This document shows positions 1 to 7,343 of a DNA stretch of 55,293 bases, in pieces. The stretch comes from Pseudomonas parasichuanensis (lineage in GTDB: Bacteria; Pseudomonadota; Gammaproteobacteria; Pseudomonadales; Pseudomonadaceae). Each line of letters opens with the position of its first letter. Position 1 is the first letter of the stretch. The notes under the pieces were generated by a model that saw nothing but the letters and a program-made list of their open reading frames with translations, made no database searches and was not told the origin of the DNA. The stretch covers positions 1-55,293 of the forward strand of contig NZ_BQHO01000036.1 of the NCBI RefSeq assembly GCF_021601385.1, written 5' to 3'. The translations under genes were made by a program, and so were the position numbers.

Positions 1-290
1 CCCAACCCCACCGCCAGCACCAGCAACGCCGCCGAGGCCAGCCGCCGCTGCCGACGCTGGCGCAAGCGACGGCGCAGCGGGGCAAGGTCCAGTTCGGGGT
101 CAACAGGCCGCTCGGCAAACCCCGCCAGAGCCGCCCGCAGGCGCCGGGCATCACTGCGCCACGCCTCGATCCGCGCCGCTTCCTGCGGGTTGGCTGCCAG
201 CCAGGCCTCAACCTCCGCCCGGCGCTCTGGCGTCAGGCGCTCGTCGATGTAGGCATGCAGTTCATGCTCGGTGGGGATAAGACGGGTCAT
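1..290 (-). CDS. Anti-sigma factor (partial, C-terminus beyond window edge)
   Basis: The first 96 residues are visible, reading from 290 down to the window edge. The start MTRLIPTEHELHAYIDERL is typical of the cytoplasmic domain of anti-sigma factors paired with ECF sigma factors. It is rich in Arg and Glu helices and has no cysteines, so it is not a zinc-binding ZAS type. A hydrophobic stretch (ASAALLVLAVGLG) begins near residue 84 and should be the single membrane span; the periplasmic part lies outside the window. The ATG overlaps the TGA of the upstream sigma gene (ATGA), so the two are translationally coupled. Inferred role: holding the neighbouring sigma factor at the membrane until a signal, perhaps oxidative, releases it. 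Confidence 0.8.
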   Translation of the reverse strand, partial: MTRLIPTEHELHAYIDERLTPERRAEVEAWLAANPQEAARIEAWRSDARRLRAALAGFAERPVDPELDLAPLRRRLRQRRQRRLASAALLVLAVGL

Positions 291-805
291 TTGAGTCTCC
301 GCAGGGACGTTGGCGCCGGGTTGCCCTCGGTCAATTCACGCAGGGCGGCACGGGCGCGCGACAGGCGCGACATCACCGTGCCAATGGGGATAGCCAGGGT
401 TTCGGCGGCCTCCTTGTAGCTCAAACCTTCGACGCTGACCAGCAACAGCAACGCCCGTTGCTCGGCCGACAGCCGCGCGAACGCCTGCAGGTCGGCCTGG
501 GCCAGCACAATGGCTTCGGTATCGCCGCCCAGCGGTTCCTCGGCCTGGGTGCGGCCGAACCAGGCCAGCCAGCGCGTGTGCAGGCGTTCGCGGCGTTTGC
601 CGTCGAGAAACAGCCGGTAAAGGATGGTGAACAGCCAGGGCCGCAGGCTGTCCATCTCACGCTGCTGGCCGCGCCGGCTGAGGGCGCGCTCGACCGTGGC
701 CTGGACCAGGTCGTCGGCGCTGCCGGCTTCGCGGGTCAGCCACAGGGCGAAGCGGCGCAGCCGCTGCAGCAGTTCGCGCCATTGATGATCATCCAGGTCG
801 TGCAT
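287..805 (-). CDS. ECF RNA polymerase sigma factor
   Basis: 172 aa, normal for an ECF sigma factor. Region 2 covers about residues 10-80 (LVQATVERAL, then LRPWLFTILYRLFLDGKRR for -10 recognition). Region 4 covers about residues 110-160 (LSAEQRALLLLVSVEGLSYKEAAE, then IPIGTVMSRLSRAR as the helix-turn-helix). It is followed by its anti-sigma gene with a 4-base overlap. It is divergent from a catalase/cytochrome b561 pair. Both directions carry the same GGGAATA-N15-CGTC element (848-904), which suggests that this sigma factor transcribes its own operon and the peroxidase operon. The group within the ECF classification was not determined. Confidence 0.92.
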   Translation of the reverse strand: MHDLDDHQWRELLQRLRRFALWLTREAGSADDLVQATVERALSRRGQQREMDSLRPWLFTILYRLFLDGKRRERLHTRWLAWFGRTQAEEPLGGDTEAIVLAQADLQAFARLSAEQRALLLLVSVEGLSYKEAAETLAIPIGTVMSRLSRARAALRELTEGNPAPTSLRRLK

Positions 806-847
806 GGTCGGGTTCCAGGCCCCAATGGGCAGTCAGTGTAAGTGGCA

Positions 848-873
848 GACGGCGCAAGCGAAAATCTATTCCC
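848..873 (-). promoter_or_regulatory. Candidate ECF promoter for the sigma/anti-sigma operon
   Basis: On the minus strand, GGGAATA (873-867) is followed by a 15-base spacer and CGTC (851-848), about 43 bases before the sigma ATG. The GGAAT/CGTC pair is an ECF-type -35/-10 combination. It is an exact mirror of the element at 879-904, with the same spacer length. This points to autoregulation but is inferred from sequence only. Confidence 0.6.
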
Positions 874-878
874 TGATC

Positions 879-904
879 GGGAATAAAAGTGCGCACCGCC
901 CGTC
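879..904 (+). promoter_or_regulatory. Candidate ECF promoter for the catalase/cytochrome b561 operon
   Basis: GGGAATA (879-885), a 15-base spacer and CGTC (901-904) lie 33 bases before the catalase ATG. Its -35 element forms a 7-bp inverted repeat (arms 867-873 and 879-885, 5-base centre) with the -35 element of the divergent sigma promoter. Two sigma-bound polymerases would therefore be placed back to back. Confidence 0.6.
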
Positions 905-937
905 GTACCGGCTCATTCACCGCCACCGGACCGCCCC

Positions 938-1984
938 ATGAACACACCCCTGCACGGCCCCGCCAAAGCCCTGCGCCTGGCCGCCATCGGCGTCACGCTG
1001 GCCGCCCTCGGCGCGGGCTTCGCCTATGCCGCTGGCTGGATCGGCGCCGCCAAGCTCACGCCCCAGCGCATCATCGACACCTTTGAAGCCCAGGCCGGCC
1101 ATCACCCCGGCTACCGGAAAAACCACGCCAAGGGCCTGTGCGTCAGCGGTTACTTCCAGAGCAGCGGCCAGGCTGCGCCGTTTTCCACGGCCCGGGTGTT
1201 CAGCCAACAGAAGGTGCCGGTGATCGGCCGCTTCGCCATCGGCGGCGCCAACCCCTTCGCCCCAGACACCGCAGTACCGGTGCGCAGCCTGGCCATCGAG
1301 CTGAGCAGCGATGACGGCCAGGTCTGGCGTACTGGCATGAACAACCCAACGGTGCTGGCGGTCAGCACACCCGAAGCCTTCTATGAACAGGTGCTGGCCG
1401 GCACCCCGGATCCGGCCACCGGCAAGCCGGACCCTGCAAAAATGCAGGCATTCTTCGCCGCCCACCCGGAAAGCGCGGCGTTCCGCCAGTGGGCGGCGGG
1501 CTACAAGCCCAGCGACAGCTTTGCCAGTACCGCCTACAACAGCATCAACGCCTTCCGCTTGATCGACGCCCACGGCAACAAACACCCGGTGCGCTGGTCG
1601 CTGGAGCCACAGACGCCGTTCGCCGCCCTGCCCGCCCAGGTCGATGACAAGCAGTTCCTCCAGCACGACCTCGCCCAGCGCCTGGCACAAGGCCCGTTGC
1701 GCTGGACCCTGCGCCTGACCCTGGCCGAGCCCGGCGACCCGGTGGACGACCCCGCCCGCCCCTGGCCCAGCGCGCGGCGCAGCGTCGACGCCGGCACCCT
1801 GGTGCTGGAGCAGGTGGACGGCCCCGAACAGGGTGCCTGCCGCGACCTCAACTTCGACCCACTGATCCTGCCCCACGGCATCGAACCGTCCGACGACCCG
1901 ATCCTCGCCGCCCGCTCGGCGGCCTACTCGGTGTCGTTCAACCGCCGCAGCCATGAAGCCCTGAGTGAAGGAGCCCACCCATGA
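938..1984 (+). CDS. Catalase-related peroxidase (SrpA-like, exported)
   Basis: 348 aa, shorter than canonical catalases (about 480 aa or more) and the usual length of the small haem catalase-like peroxidases. The N-terminus carries one hydrophobic segment (about residues 12-34, LAAIGVTLAALGAGFAYAAG), a signal or anchor for periplasmic placement. The distal haem histidine lies in RKNHAKGLCVSGYF, matching the HAKG motif of catalases, and FSTARVFS and FAIGGANPF follow the family pattern. The family decomposes peroxides or oxidises organic substrates with haem. It is followed with a 4-base overlap by a cytochrome b561, a likely electron donor or partner. The pair lies behind a candidate ECF promoter, so peroxide defence of the envelope is the probable role. 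Confidence 0.88.
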   Translation: MNTPLHGPAKALRLAAIGVTLAALGAGFAYAAGWIGAAKLTPQRIIDTFEAQAGHHPGYRKNHAKGLCVSGYFQSSGQAAPFSTARVFSQQKVPVIGRFAIGGANPFAPDTAVPVRSLAIELSSDDGQVWRTGMNNPTVLAVSTPEAFYEQVLAGTPDPATGKPDPAKMQAFFAAHPESAAFRQWAAGYKPSDSFASTAYNSINAFRLIDAHGNKHPVRWSLEPQTPFAALPAQVDDKQFLQHDLAQRLAQGPLRWTLRLTLAEPGDPVDDPARPWPSARRSVDAGTLVLEQVDGPEQGACRDLNFDPLILPHGIEPSDDPILAARSAAYSVSFNRRSHEALSEGAHP

Positions 1985-2514
1985 CCCCCGCCGCTTTCCA
2001 CCCCCTGGCCCGCCTGGTGCACTGGCTGATGGCGGTGCTGATCCTGGCCATGCTGTTCATTGGGGTGAGCATGGTCAGCGACCTGTCCACCCACCATCCC
2101 TTGATGGTCGAACTGCACAAGGCCACCGGCCTGGCGCTGCTGGTGCTGGTGATCCTGCGCATCACCCTGCGCCTGAGCCTGCCCCACCCGCCACTGCCGC
2201 GCGACCTGCCCGCCCTCCAGCGCCTGGCCGCCGGCGCCTCGCACCTGCTGCTGTACGCCCTGATGCTGGCCATGCCGCTGCTGGGCTGGGCGATGCTTTC
2301 GGCAGGCGGCTATCCGCGCCCGCTGCAGTTGCCGGCCATCGCCCCCCACGACCTGCAGCTGTACGCCGGGCTGCGCCAGGCACACGGCTGGGCCGGCTAC
2401 CTGCTGTTCGCCACCGTGCTGGTGCACCTGGGCGCGGCGCTGATGCATGCCCTGGTGCGCCGCGACGGCGTGTTGCGTAGCATGTGGCCAGGCCCGCTGC
2501 GCCGGGGTGAATGA
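1981..2514 (+). CDS. Cytochrome b561 family membrane protein
   Basis: 177 aa with four predicted transmembrane helices (about residues 12-32, 45-65, 88-108 and 138-160). Histidines suited to b-haem ligation sit in LARLVHWLMAVL, VELHKATGLALL, ASHLLLYALML and VLVHLGAALMHALV. This is the bacterial CybB-type superoxide:quinone/electron-transfer fold. Its ATG overlaps the TGA of the catalase gene, so it is co-translated, and it probably passes quinol electrons to the exported peroxidase. The partnership is inferred from gene order. Confidence 0.9.
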   Translation: MTPAAFHPLARLVHWLMAVLILAMLFIGVSMVSDLSTHHPLMVELHKATGLALLVLVILRITLRLSLPHPPLPRDLPALQRLAAGASHLLLYALMLAMPLLGWAMLSAGGYPRPLQLPAIAPHDLQLYAGLRQAHGWAGYLLFATVLVHLGAALMHALVRRDGVLRSMWPGPLRRGE

Positions 2515-2543
2515 GCACCGGCAACGGCGCGGGGTCGACAGCT

Positions 2544-2562
2544 GTAAATAATGATTACTAAC
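2544..2562 (+). promoter_or_regulatory. Possible Fur box upstream of the MFS gene
   Basis: The AT-rich 19-mer containing TAAATAATGATTACT matches the 19-bp Pseudomonas Fur consensus (GATAATGATAATCATTATC) at 12 of 19 positions by my count. It stands out in otherwise GC-rich sequence and lies 38 bases before the MFS start codon. This would place the transporter under iron control. Match quality is modest. Confidence 0.42.
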
Positions 2563-2599
2563 ATCGGCGCTCATTTCGCCGATCTGCCCCGGACTGCCC

Positions 2600-3805
2600 A
2601 TGAACGTCGCAAAGGACCCTGCCACCCTCACCCCGGCCAGCACCCTCGACCTGCGCCCGCTGCTGCTGGTCAACATGGCCTGCACCCTGTCGATGATGGC
2701 CTTCGTTGCCCTGATCGGCCCGATCGCCCGCCTGCTGGGCATGGCCACCTGGCAGGCCGGCGCGGCGGTCACCGTGGCCGGCGTGGTCTGGGTGCTGCTG
2801 GCCCGGCCTTGGGGCCGCGCCGCCGATCGCCTTGGCCGGCGCCGCGTGCTGTTGCTGGGCAGCGCCGGGTTCACCCTGGCCTACTGGCTGCTGTGCCTGT
2901 TCATCGACGGTGCTTTGCGCTGGCTGCCCGGCGCCACCCTGGCGTTCATCGGCCTGATGCTGACCCGCGGCCTGATCGGCGCCTTCTATGCGGCGCTGCC
3001 CGTCGCCGGCAACGCGCTGATCGCCGACCATGTCGAACCGCAGCGCCGGGCCCGGGCCATGGCCTCGCTGGGCGCTGCCAACGCCGTCGGCCTGGTGCTC
3101 GGCCCGGCCCTGGCGGCGCTTCTGTCACGCTACAGCCTGAGCCTGCCGTTCTACGTGCTGTCGGTGCTGCCGGCCACGGCGTTCGTGGTGCTGCTGTTCA
3201 AGCTCAAGCCACAGCCACTGCCCCAGCGCCATGCGCCAAGCCCGGTGCGGCTGTCCGACCCACGCCTGCGCCGGCCGCTGCTGGTGGCCTTCAGCGCCAT
3301 GCTCAGCGTGACCGTGTCGCAGATCACCGTTGGTTTCTTCGCCCTTGACCGCCTGCACCTGGCGTCGGGCGAGGCCGCCCAGGCGGCCGGGGTGGCGCTG
3401 ACCAGCGTGGGCGTGGCGCTGATGCTGGCGCAGGTGTTGCTGCGCCAGCTCGAATGGCCACCGCTGAAGATGATCCGCGTGGGCGCCAGTGTTTCAGGGC
3501 TGGGCTTCGCCGCCGCATCCTTTGCCGTCAGCGCCCCCTGGCTATGGGCGGCGTTCTTCATTGCCGCATTCGGCATGGGCTTCGTCTTCCCGGCCTTCTC
3601 GGCCATGGCGGCCAATGCCATGCACGCCTCGGAACAGGGGGCTACCGCCGGTTCCGTCGGCGCCGCACAGGGCATGGGTGCGGTGATCGGGCCCTTGGCC
3701 GGCACGCTGGTGTATGCCGTCGATCCGCGCTTGCCGTTCCTGGCCGTGGCCGCCTTGCTGTTGCTGGTCGGGCTATGGCCCACACCGGCCGACAAACGCC
3801 ACTGA
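2600..3805 (+). CDS. MFS transporter
   Basis: 401 aa with the 12-helix layout of the major facilitator superfamily. The family loop motif between helices 2 and 3 is visible as GRAADRLGRRRVLL (about residues 73-86). A second conserved patch is ADHVEPQRRARAMASLGAANAVGLVLGPAL in the first half. The sequence resembles multidrug/metabolite exporters rather than sugar transporters; the substrate is not recognisable. A Fur-like box upstream would suit siderophore- or iron-linked export, but this is inference. It stands alone: 85 bases after the cytochrome gene and 80 before the next regulator. Confidence 0.88.
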   Translation: MNVAKDPATLTPASTLDLRPLLLVNMACTLSMMAFVALIGPIARLLGMATWQAGAAVTVAGVVWVLLARPWGRAADRLGRRRVLLLGSAGFTLAYWLLCLFIDGALRWLPGATLAFIGLMLTRGLIGAFYAALPVAGNALIADHVEPQRRARAMASLGAANAVGLVLGPALAALLSRYSLSLPFYVLSVLPATAFVVLLFKLKPQPLPQRHAPSPVRLSDPRLRRPLLVAFSAMLSVTVSQITVGFFALDRLHLASGEAAQAAGVALTSVGVALMLAQVLLRQLEWPPLKMIRVGASVSGLGFAAASFAVSAPWLWAAFFIAAFGMGFVFPAFSAMAANAMHASEQGATAGSVGAAQGMGAVIGPLAGTLVYAVDPRLPFLAVAALLLLVGLWPTPADKRH

Positions 3806-3885
3806 TACGCACAGCGCGCAAGGCAGCCAGAGTGTGTTTTAATGCGTCGCCCATTATTTTTTACACCTCTGCAAACAAGGCGGCT

Positions 3886-4431
3886 ATGGACACGGGGACA
3901 CGACTCAAACTGGTGCGTGAACGCAACAACCTCTCGCAACGGGAACTGGCCCGTCGCAGCGGCCTGACCAACTCGACGATCTCGCAGATCGAACAGAACC
4001 GCGTCAGCCCCTCGGTCAGCTCCCTGAAGAAACTGCTCGAAGGCATCCCCATGTCCCTGGCGGAATTTTTCAGTTTCGACGAGCCGGTGCGCGAAGAGCG
4101 CTTTGTGTTCCGCGGCGGCGAACAGCCCGACCTGGGCCGCAACGGCCTGCGCATGCTGCTGGTCGGCGCCAGTGTCGAAGGCCGGCAGATGCGCATGCTG
4201 CGTGAGCTGTATGCCCCCGGCGCCGACTCCGGCGAGCCGATCGTGCACGCAGAGGGCGAAGAGTGCGGCCTGGTCACCCGCGGCACCATGGAACTGTGGG
4301 TCGACGGCCAGGTGAGCATCCTCAACGCTGGCGACGGCTACTACATCCCCACCACCCTCGCCCACAGCTTCAAGAATATCGGCCCGGACGAGGCCGAGAT
4401 CATCAGCGCCAACACCCCGGCGAACTTCTGA
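3886..4431 (+). CDS. XRE-family regulator with C-terminal cupin (PuuR/PauR-like)
   Basis: 181 aa. An N-terminal helix-turn-helix (about residues 6-60) contains LSQRELARRSGLTNSTISQIE. It is followed by IPMSLAEFFSFD, a linker seen in the PuuR/PauR polyamine-response repressors. A cupin-2 barrel occupies about residues 105-178 (ending DGYYIPTTLAHSFKN). The start at 3886 is used because the reading frame upstream only continues into the preceding gene's shadow. Members sense small ligands through the cupin, and in PuuR these are putrescine-type amines. No polyamine genes adjoin it here, so the ligand and targets remain open. Confidence 0.85.
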   Translation: MDTGTRLKLVRERNNLSQRELARRSGLTNSTISQIEQNRVSPSVSSLKKLLEGIPMSLAEFFSFDEPVREERFVFRGGEQPDLGRNGLRMLLVGASVEGRQMRMLRELYAPGADSGEPIVHAEGEECGLVTRGTMELWVDGQVSILNAGDGYYIPTTLAHSFKNIGPDEAEIISANTPANF

Positions 4432-4438
4432 TTCCGCG

Positions 4439-4720
4439 ATGGCCCTGGTCAGCAGCCGTGAAGCCTACCAGTGCCTGCGCGACGCCGCCCTTGGCGTTGC
4501 GCCGCTGGAGATCATCGCCCGGGCCACAGAGGTGGCCGTGTGCATCGATGGCTGGCGCTTGAGCCTGGCCCTGGACGACGAAGGCCTGGCCCATTGCAGC
4601 CAATGCGCAAGCCCCGACGGCCGCCAGGGCAAGCTCGAGGATTGGCACCGTTACGGCACCAACCCCGTCGATCACCTGAGCCTGTGGGAACGCCAGCGCA
4701 TCGAACAGCTGCTGGCCTAG
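4439..4720 (+). CDS. Small hypothetical protein
   Basis: 93 aa, starting 8 bases after the cupin regulator and therefore probably in its transcript. It is soluble and acidic, with no signal peptide. REAYQCLRDAALGVAPLEIIA is followed by CIDGWRLSLALDDEGLAHCSQC and a C-terminal DHLSLWERQRIEQLL. It resembles short Pseudomonas-specific proteins that share the IDGW pattern, but I do not recognise a function. Its stop overlaps the stop of the convergent isomerase gene by 4 bases. Confidence 0.7.
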   Translation: MALVSSREAYQCLRDAALGVAPLEIIARATEVAVCIDGWRLSLALDDEGLAHCSQCASPDGRQGKLEDWHRYGTNPVDHLSLWERQRIEQLLA

Positions 4721-5310
4721 CGCGCCAAAGCCTCCTCGACGAAGTCCAGGCGATCCTGGCCGAAGAACATCTGCTCACCGACAAAGCAGGTCGGCGCACC
4801 AAACACACCGCGTGCCACGGCCTGCCCGGTGGCGTCCTTCAAGGCCTGCTTGACCTCATCCTGCCCGGCCAGCCCCAGCAGCGCCTCGGGGTCAAAACCA
4901 CCCTCCCTCAGCGTTGCTTCGAGCACTGCAGCATCCGACAGGTTGCGCTGCAGCACCCACATTCCCTCGAACAACACCTTCAACAGCGCCTCGAAACGCT
5001 CCGGCGCCCGCAGTTGCGTGCCCATGACCCCGCGCATCAGGTTCAGGGTATTGGCCGGAAACCCAGGCGGCAGCCCAAACGGCACGCCATAGCGATCAGC
5101 GAATCGCGCAAGGTCGGTGAACATGTAGCGCCCCTTGGCCGGCACCATCACCGGTGAAGCATTGCCGGTGGCCTGGAACACCCCGCCCAGCAGCATCGGC
5201 CGGTACAGCAACTGCGCATCGTGGCGTGCACACAGTGCGGGGAGCTGGGTCCAGGCCAGGTAACTGGCCGGGCTGCCCAGGTCGAAATAGAACTCAACGG
5301 TCTTGCTCAT
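4717..5310 (-). CDS. 2-hydroxychromene-2-carboxylate isomerase / DsbA-like (kappa-GST) family protein
   Basis: 197 aa, full length for the NahD/kappa-GST family. The thioredoxin-like N-terminus is VEFYFDLGSPASYLAW, where the family has the catalytic Ser in the SPxSYLA motif rather than a CxxC pair. The C-terminal half shows the family signature GVFGAPTCFVGEQMFFGQDRLDFVEEAL. Such enzymes use glutathione to isomerise aromatic-ring cleavage intermediates. No aromatic degradation genes are nearby, so the substrate is uncertain. It sits 27 bases downstream of the SDR gene on the same strand and is likely co-transcribed with it under the adjacent TetR regulator. Confidence 0.85.
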   Translation of the reverse strand: MSKTVEFYFDLGSPASYLAWTQLPALCARHDAQLLYRPMLLGGVFQATGNASPVMVPAKGRYMFTDLARFADRYGVPFGLPPGFPANTLNLMRGVMGTQLRAPERFEALLKVLFEGMWVLQRNLSDAAVLEATLREGGFDPEALLGLAGQDEVKQALKDATGQAVARGVFGAPTCFVGEQMFFGQDRLDFVEEALAR

Positions 5311-5337
5311 TCGGCAGTCCTTTCATGAGGGAGGGGG

Positions 5338-6069
5338 TTACCAGCGTTCGATCCACGGCCGCAGGTCCAGCTCGAAGGTCCAGGCATCCCGCGGTTGTGC
5401 GTGGAGGAACCAGTAGCTGTCGGCGATATGCGCAGGATCGAGGATGCCGTCCTGGTCCTTCAACGCGTATCGCTCTGGGAAGCTGTCACGGATGAAAGCA
5501 GTGTCGATGGCGCCATCGACCACCACATGGGCGACATGGATATTCCGTGGGCCCAGCTCCCGCGCCATGCTCTGGGCCAGGGCGCGCAAACCATGCTTGG
5601 CCCCGGCGAAGGCCGCGAAACCAGCGGCGCCGCGGGTGCCGGCAGTGGCGCCGGTGAACAGGATCGTGCCCCGCTCGCGCTGGGCCATGCGCCGCGCCAC
5701 CGCTTGCGCCGTAAGGAAGCCGGCGAAGCAGGCCATCTCCCAGATCTTGAAGTACTTGCGCGGCGTCTCGTCGAGGATGCTGCAAGGCACATTGGCGCCG
5801 ATATTGAAGACAAACGCCTCGATCGGGCCGATATCGCGCTCGATGGTCTCGACCAGCTCGGCCACCTCCTCTTCCTTGCGCGCATCCGAGCCAAAGCCAT
5901 GGGCCTGGCCGCCTGCGGCACGAATCTCGTCCAGCAACGGCTGCAGCTTCTCGGCCTGGCGCCGGGTCACGCAGGCGGTGTAGCCCTCGCGGGCGAAGCG
6001 CTTGGCGATCTCGCCGCCAGTGGCATCCCCCGCACCGATCACCAGCACGACTTTTTGTTGTTCTGCCAT
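5338..6069 (-). CDS. Atypical short-chain dehydrogenase/reductase (SDR)
   Basis: 243 aa. The start at 6069 (MAEQQKVVLVIGAG) is preferred because GGAGAG lies 4-9 bases before it; an ATG four codons upstream overlaps that site. The Rossmann N-terminus is GAGDATGGEIAKRF. The usual NNAG is NIGA, and the catalytic YxxxK is replaced by FAGAK, so the tyrosine that donates the proton in classical SDRs is phenylalanine. GPRNIHVAHVVVDGAIDT near residue 185 is typical of the family. It may be an atypical reductase or non-catalytic. It is divergent from a TetR regulator with a palindrome between them, so likely repressed by it. Confidence 0.85.
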   Translation of the reverse strand: MAEQQKVVLVIGAGDATGGEIAKRFAREGYTACVTRRQAEKLQPLLDEIRAAGGQAHGFGSDARKEEEVAELVETIERDIGPIEAFVFNIGANVPCSILDETPRKYFKIWEMACFAGFLTAQAVARRMAQRERGTILFTGATAGTRGAAGFAAFAGAKHGLRALAQSMARELGPRNIHVAHVVVDGAIDTAFIRDSFPERYALKDQDGILDPAHIADSYWFLHAQPRDAWTFELDLRPWIERW

Positions 6070-6091
6070 GGACCTCTCCATTGATGAATGA

Positions 6092-6106
6092 TCGTTTAGT
6101 AAACGA
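6092..6106. promoter_or_regulatory. Candidate TetR operator (15-bp palindrome)
   Basis: TCGTTTAGTAAACGA is a perfect odd-centred inverted repeat with 7-base arms. It lies in the 89-base gap between the SDR gene and the divergent TetR gene, 23 bases from the SDR start. This fits a TetR operator that controls both directions. Confidence 0.65.
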
Positions 6107-6158
6107 ACGCTATGCTACGATCACGCCACCGTCAAGCCAGCGCAACGAGGTCCTGTGC

Positions 6159-6722
6159 ATGCGCTACTCCACCGAACACAAGCAACAGACCCGCGAGAAA
6201 CTGCTGGCCAGCAGCGGCGCGCTGGCCAAACGCGGCGGCTTCGCCAGCACCGGCGTGGCCGGGTTGATGAAGGCCATCGGCCTGACCGGCGGCGCGTTCT
6301 ACAACCACTTCCCGTCCAAGGACGACCTGTTCACCGAGGTGGTCCGCCGCGAGCTGTGCAACAGCCCGCTGGCGCGCCAGGCCAACCGCGGCACCGACCG
6401 CGCGCGGCTCAAGCGCCTGCTCGAGCAGTACCTGAGCCTCGCCCACCTGCACAACGCCGAAGGGGGCTGCCCGCTGCCACCACTGGGCGTGGAGATCGCC
6501 CGTGCCGAACGCCCGGTGCGCGAGGAGGCCGAGCACTGGCTGGTGGAGCTGCACCGGGCCTGGAGCGACACCCTGCAGGACCCGCAACTGGCCTGGGCGC
6601 TGCTCAGCCAGTGCGTCGGCGCGCTGGTGGTCGGGCGTATGCTTGCCAGCGAGCCGGTGCAGGAACAGCTGCTGGAGGCCAGCCGCGCGCTGGTCGGCAA
6701 GGTGCTCGATGAAGATCGCTAG
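6159..6722 (+). CDS. TetR-family transcriptional regulator
   Basis: 188 aa. The start at MRYSTEH is chosen because ACGAGG precedes it by 8 bases and upstream codons would overlap the operator. The helix-turn-helix is GVAGLMKAIGLTGGAFYNHFPSKDDLF (about residues 27-53), the AcrR/NemR-like pattern. The C-terminal domain is the usual helical ligand-binding type (TetR_C). It is divergent from the SDR/isomerase pair, with a palindromic operator between. A ligand is not predictable, but electrophile or aromatic stress is suggested by the partner genes. Confidence 0.9.
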   Translation: MRYSTEHKQQTREKLLASSGALAKRGGFASTGVAGLMKAIGLTGGAFYNHFPSKDDLFTEVVRRELCNSPLARQANRGTDRARLKRLLEQYLSLAHLHNAEGGCPLPPLGVEIARAERPVREEAEHWLVELHRAWSDTLQDPQLAWALLSQCVGALVVGRMLASEPVQEQLLEASRALVGKVLDEDR

Positions 6723-7302
6723 TGCCCTGTTCGGTCTACTGCTTGCGCTCCCCGCCTTCGCCCAGCGGAGCTGCCCGAGCGGCGAATACCAGGTGTGCCT
6801 GGTGGTATGCTTCTGCGCCCCGCTCGACCCCAACCAGGGCGGCCAGGTGCTGCAGGATGTGGAGCGCATGGCCACCGCCAGCCTGGTGTTCGCCCTGCGC
6901 CAGGCCCGCGATGACGCCACCAACAGAGGCACCCAGCCGATCCCGCTGCATATCCGTGCCCAGCTTGAAACCTGGTACGACTTCGCCGTGCTCGACAGCG
7001 TGCGCTATCAAGTGGGTGACGAGCAGCAGGTCAGCGCCGCCAATGCCATGCTGCAAAACCCCGATGTAAACGCCGTGACCCTGATCGATACGGTGATCTT
7101 CCGCCGCGCAGCCGATGCCGAGGACAACGTGGCGCTGTGGGCCCACGAGCTCAAGCATGTGCAGCAGTACCAGGAGCTGGGGGTAGAGGAATTCGCCCGG
7201 CGCTATACCCGCAACTACGAAGATCTCGAGGGCCCGGCCTACGCCATCGAGGCGCAAGTGGCCAAGGCATTGCACGAGCGCAGCGCGGGTGGCGCACGTT
7301 GA
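6709..7302 (+). CDS. Secreted putative zinc metalloprotease-like protein (DUF4157-like)
   Basis: 197 aa. The ATG lies 14 bases inside the end of the tetR gene. A clear signal peptide, MKIASALFGLLLALPAFA, is followed by a Cys-rich start (RSCPSGEYQVCLVVCFC). An HEXXH zinc motif appears as WAHELKHVQQYQ near residue 148, with a downstream acidic residue in NYEDLEGPAYAIEAQ that could be the third ligand. The HEXXH-VQQ context recalls DUF4157 proteins. The overlap with tetR suggests co-expression. Function is not known; proteolytic activity is inferred only from the motif. Confidence 0.75.
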   Translation: MKIASALFGLLLALPAFAQRSCPSGEYQVCLVVCFCAPLDPNQGGQVLQDVERMATASLVFALRQARDDATNRGTQPIPLHIRAQLETWYDFAVLDSVRYQVGDEQQVSAANAMLQNPDVNAVTLIDTVIFRRAADAEDNVALWAHELKHVQQYQELGVEEFARRYTRNYEDLEGPAYAIEAQVAKALHERSAGGAR

Positions 7303-7343
7303 TTCGGTCATGAATGGGGGCTTTTAAGTTGAAACGGTCTGAT

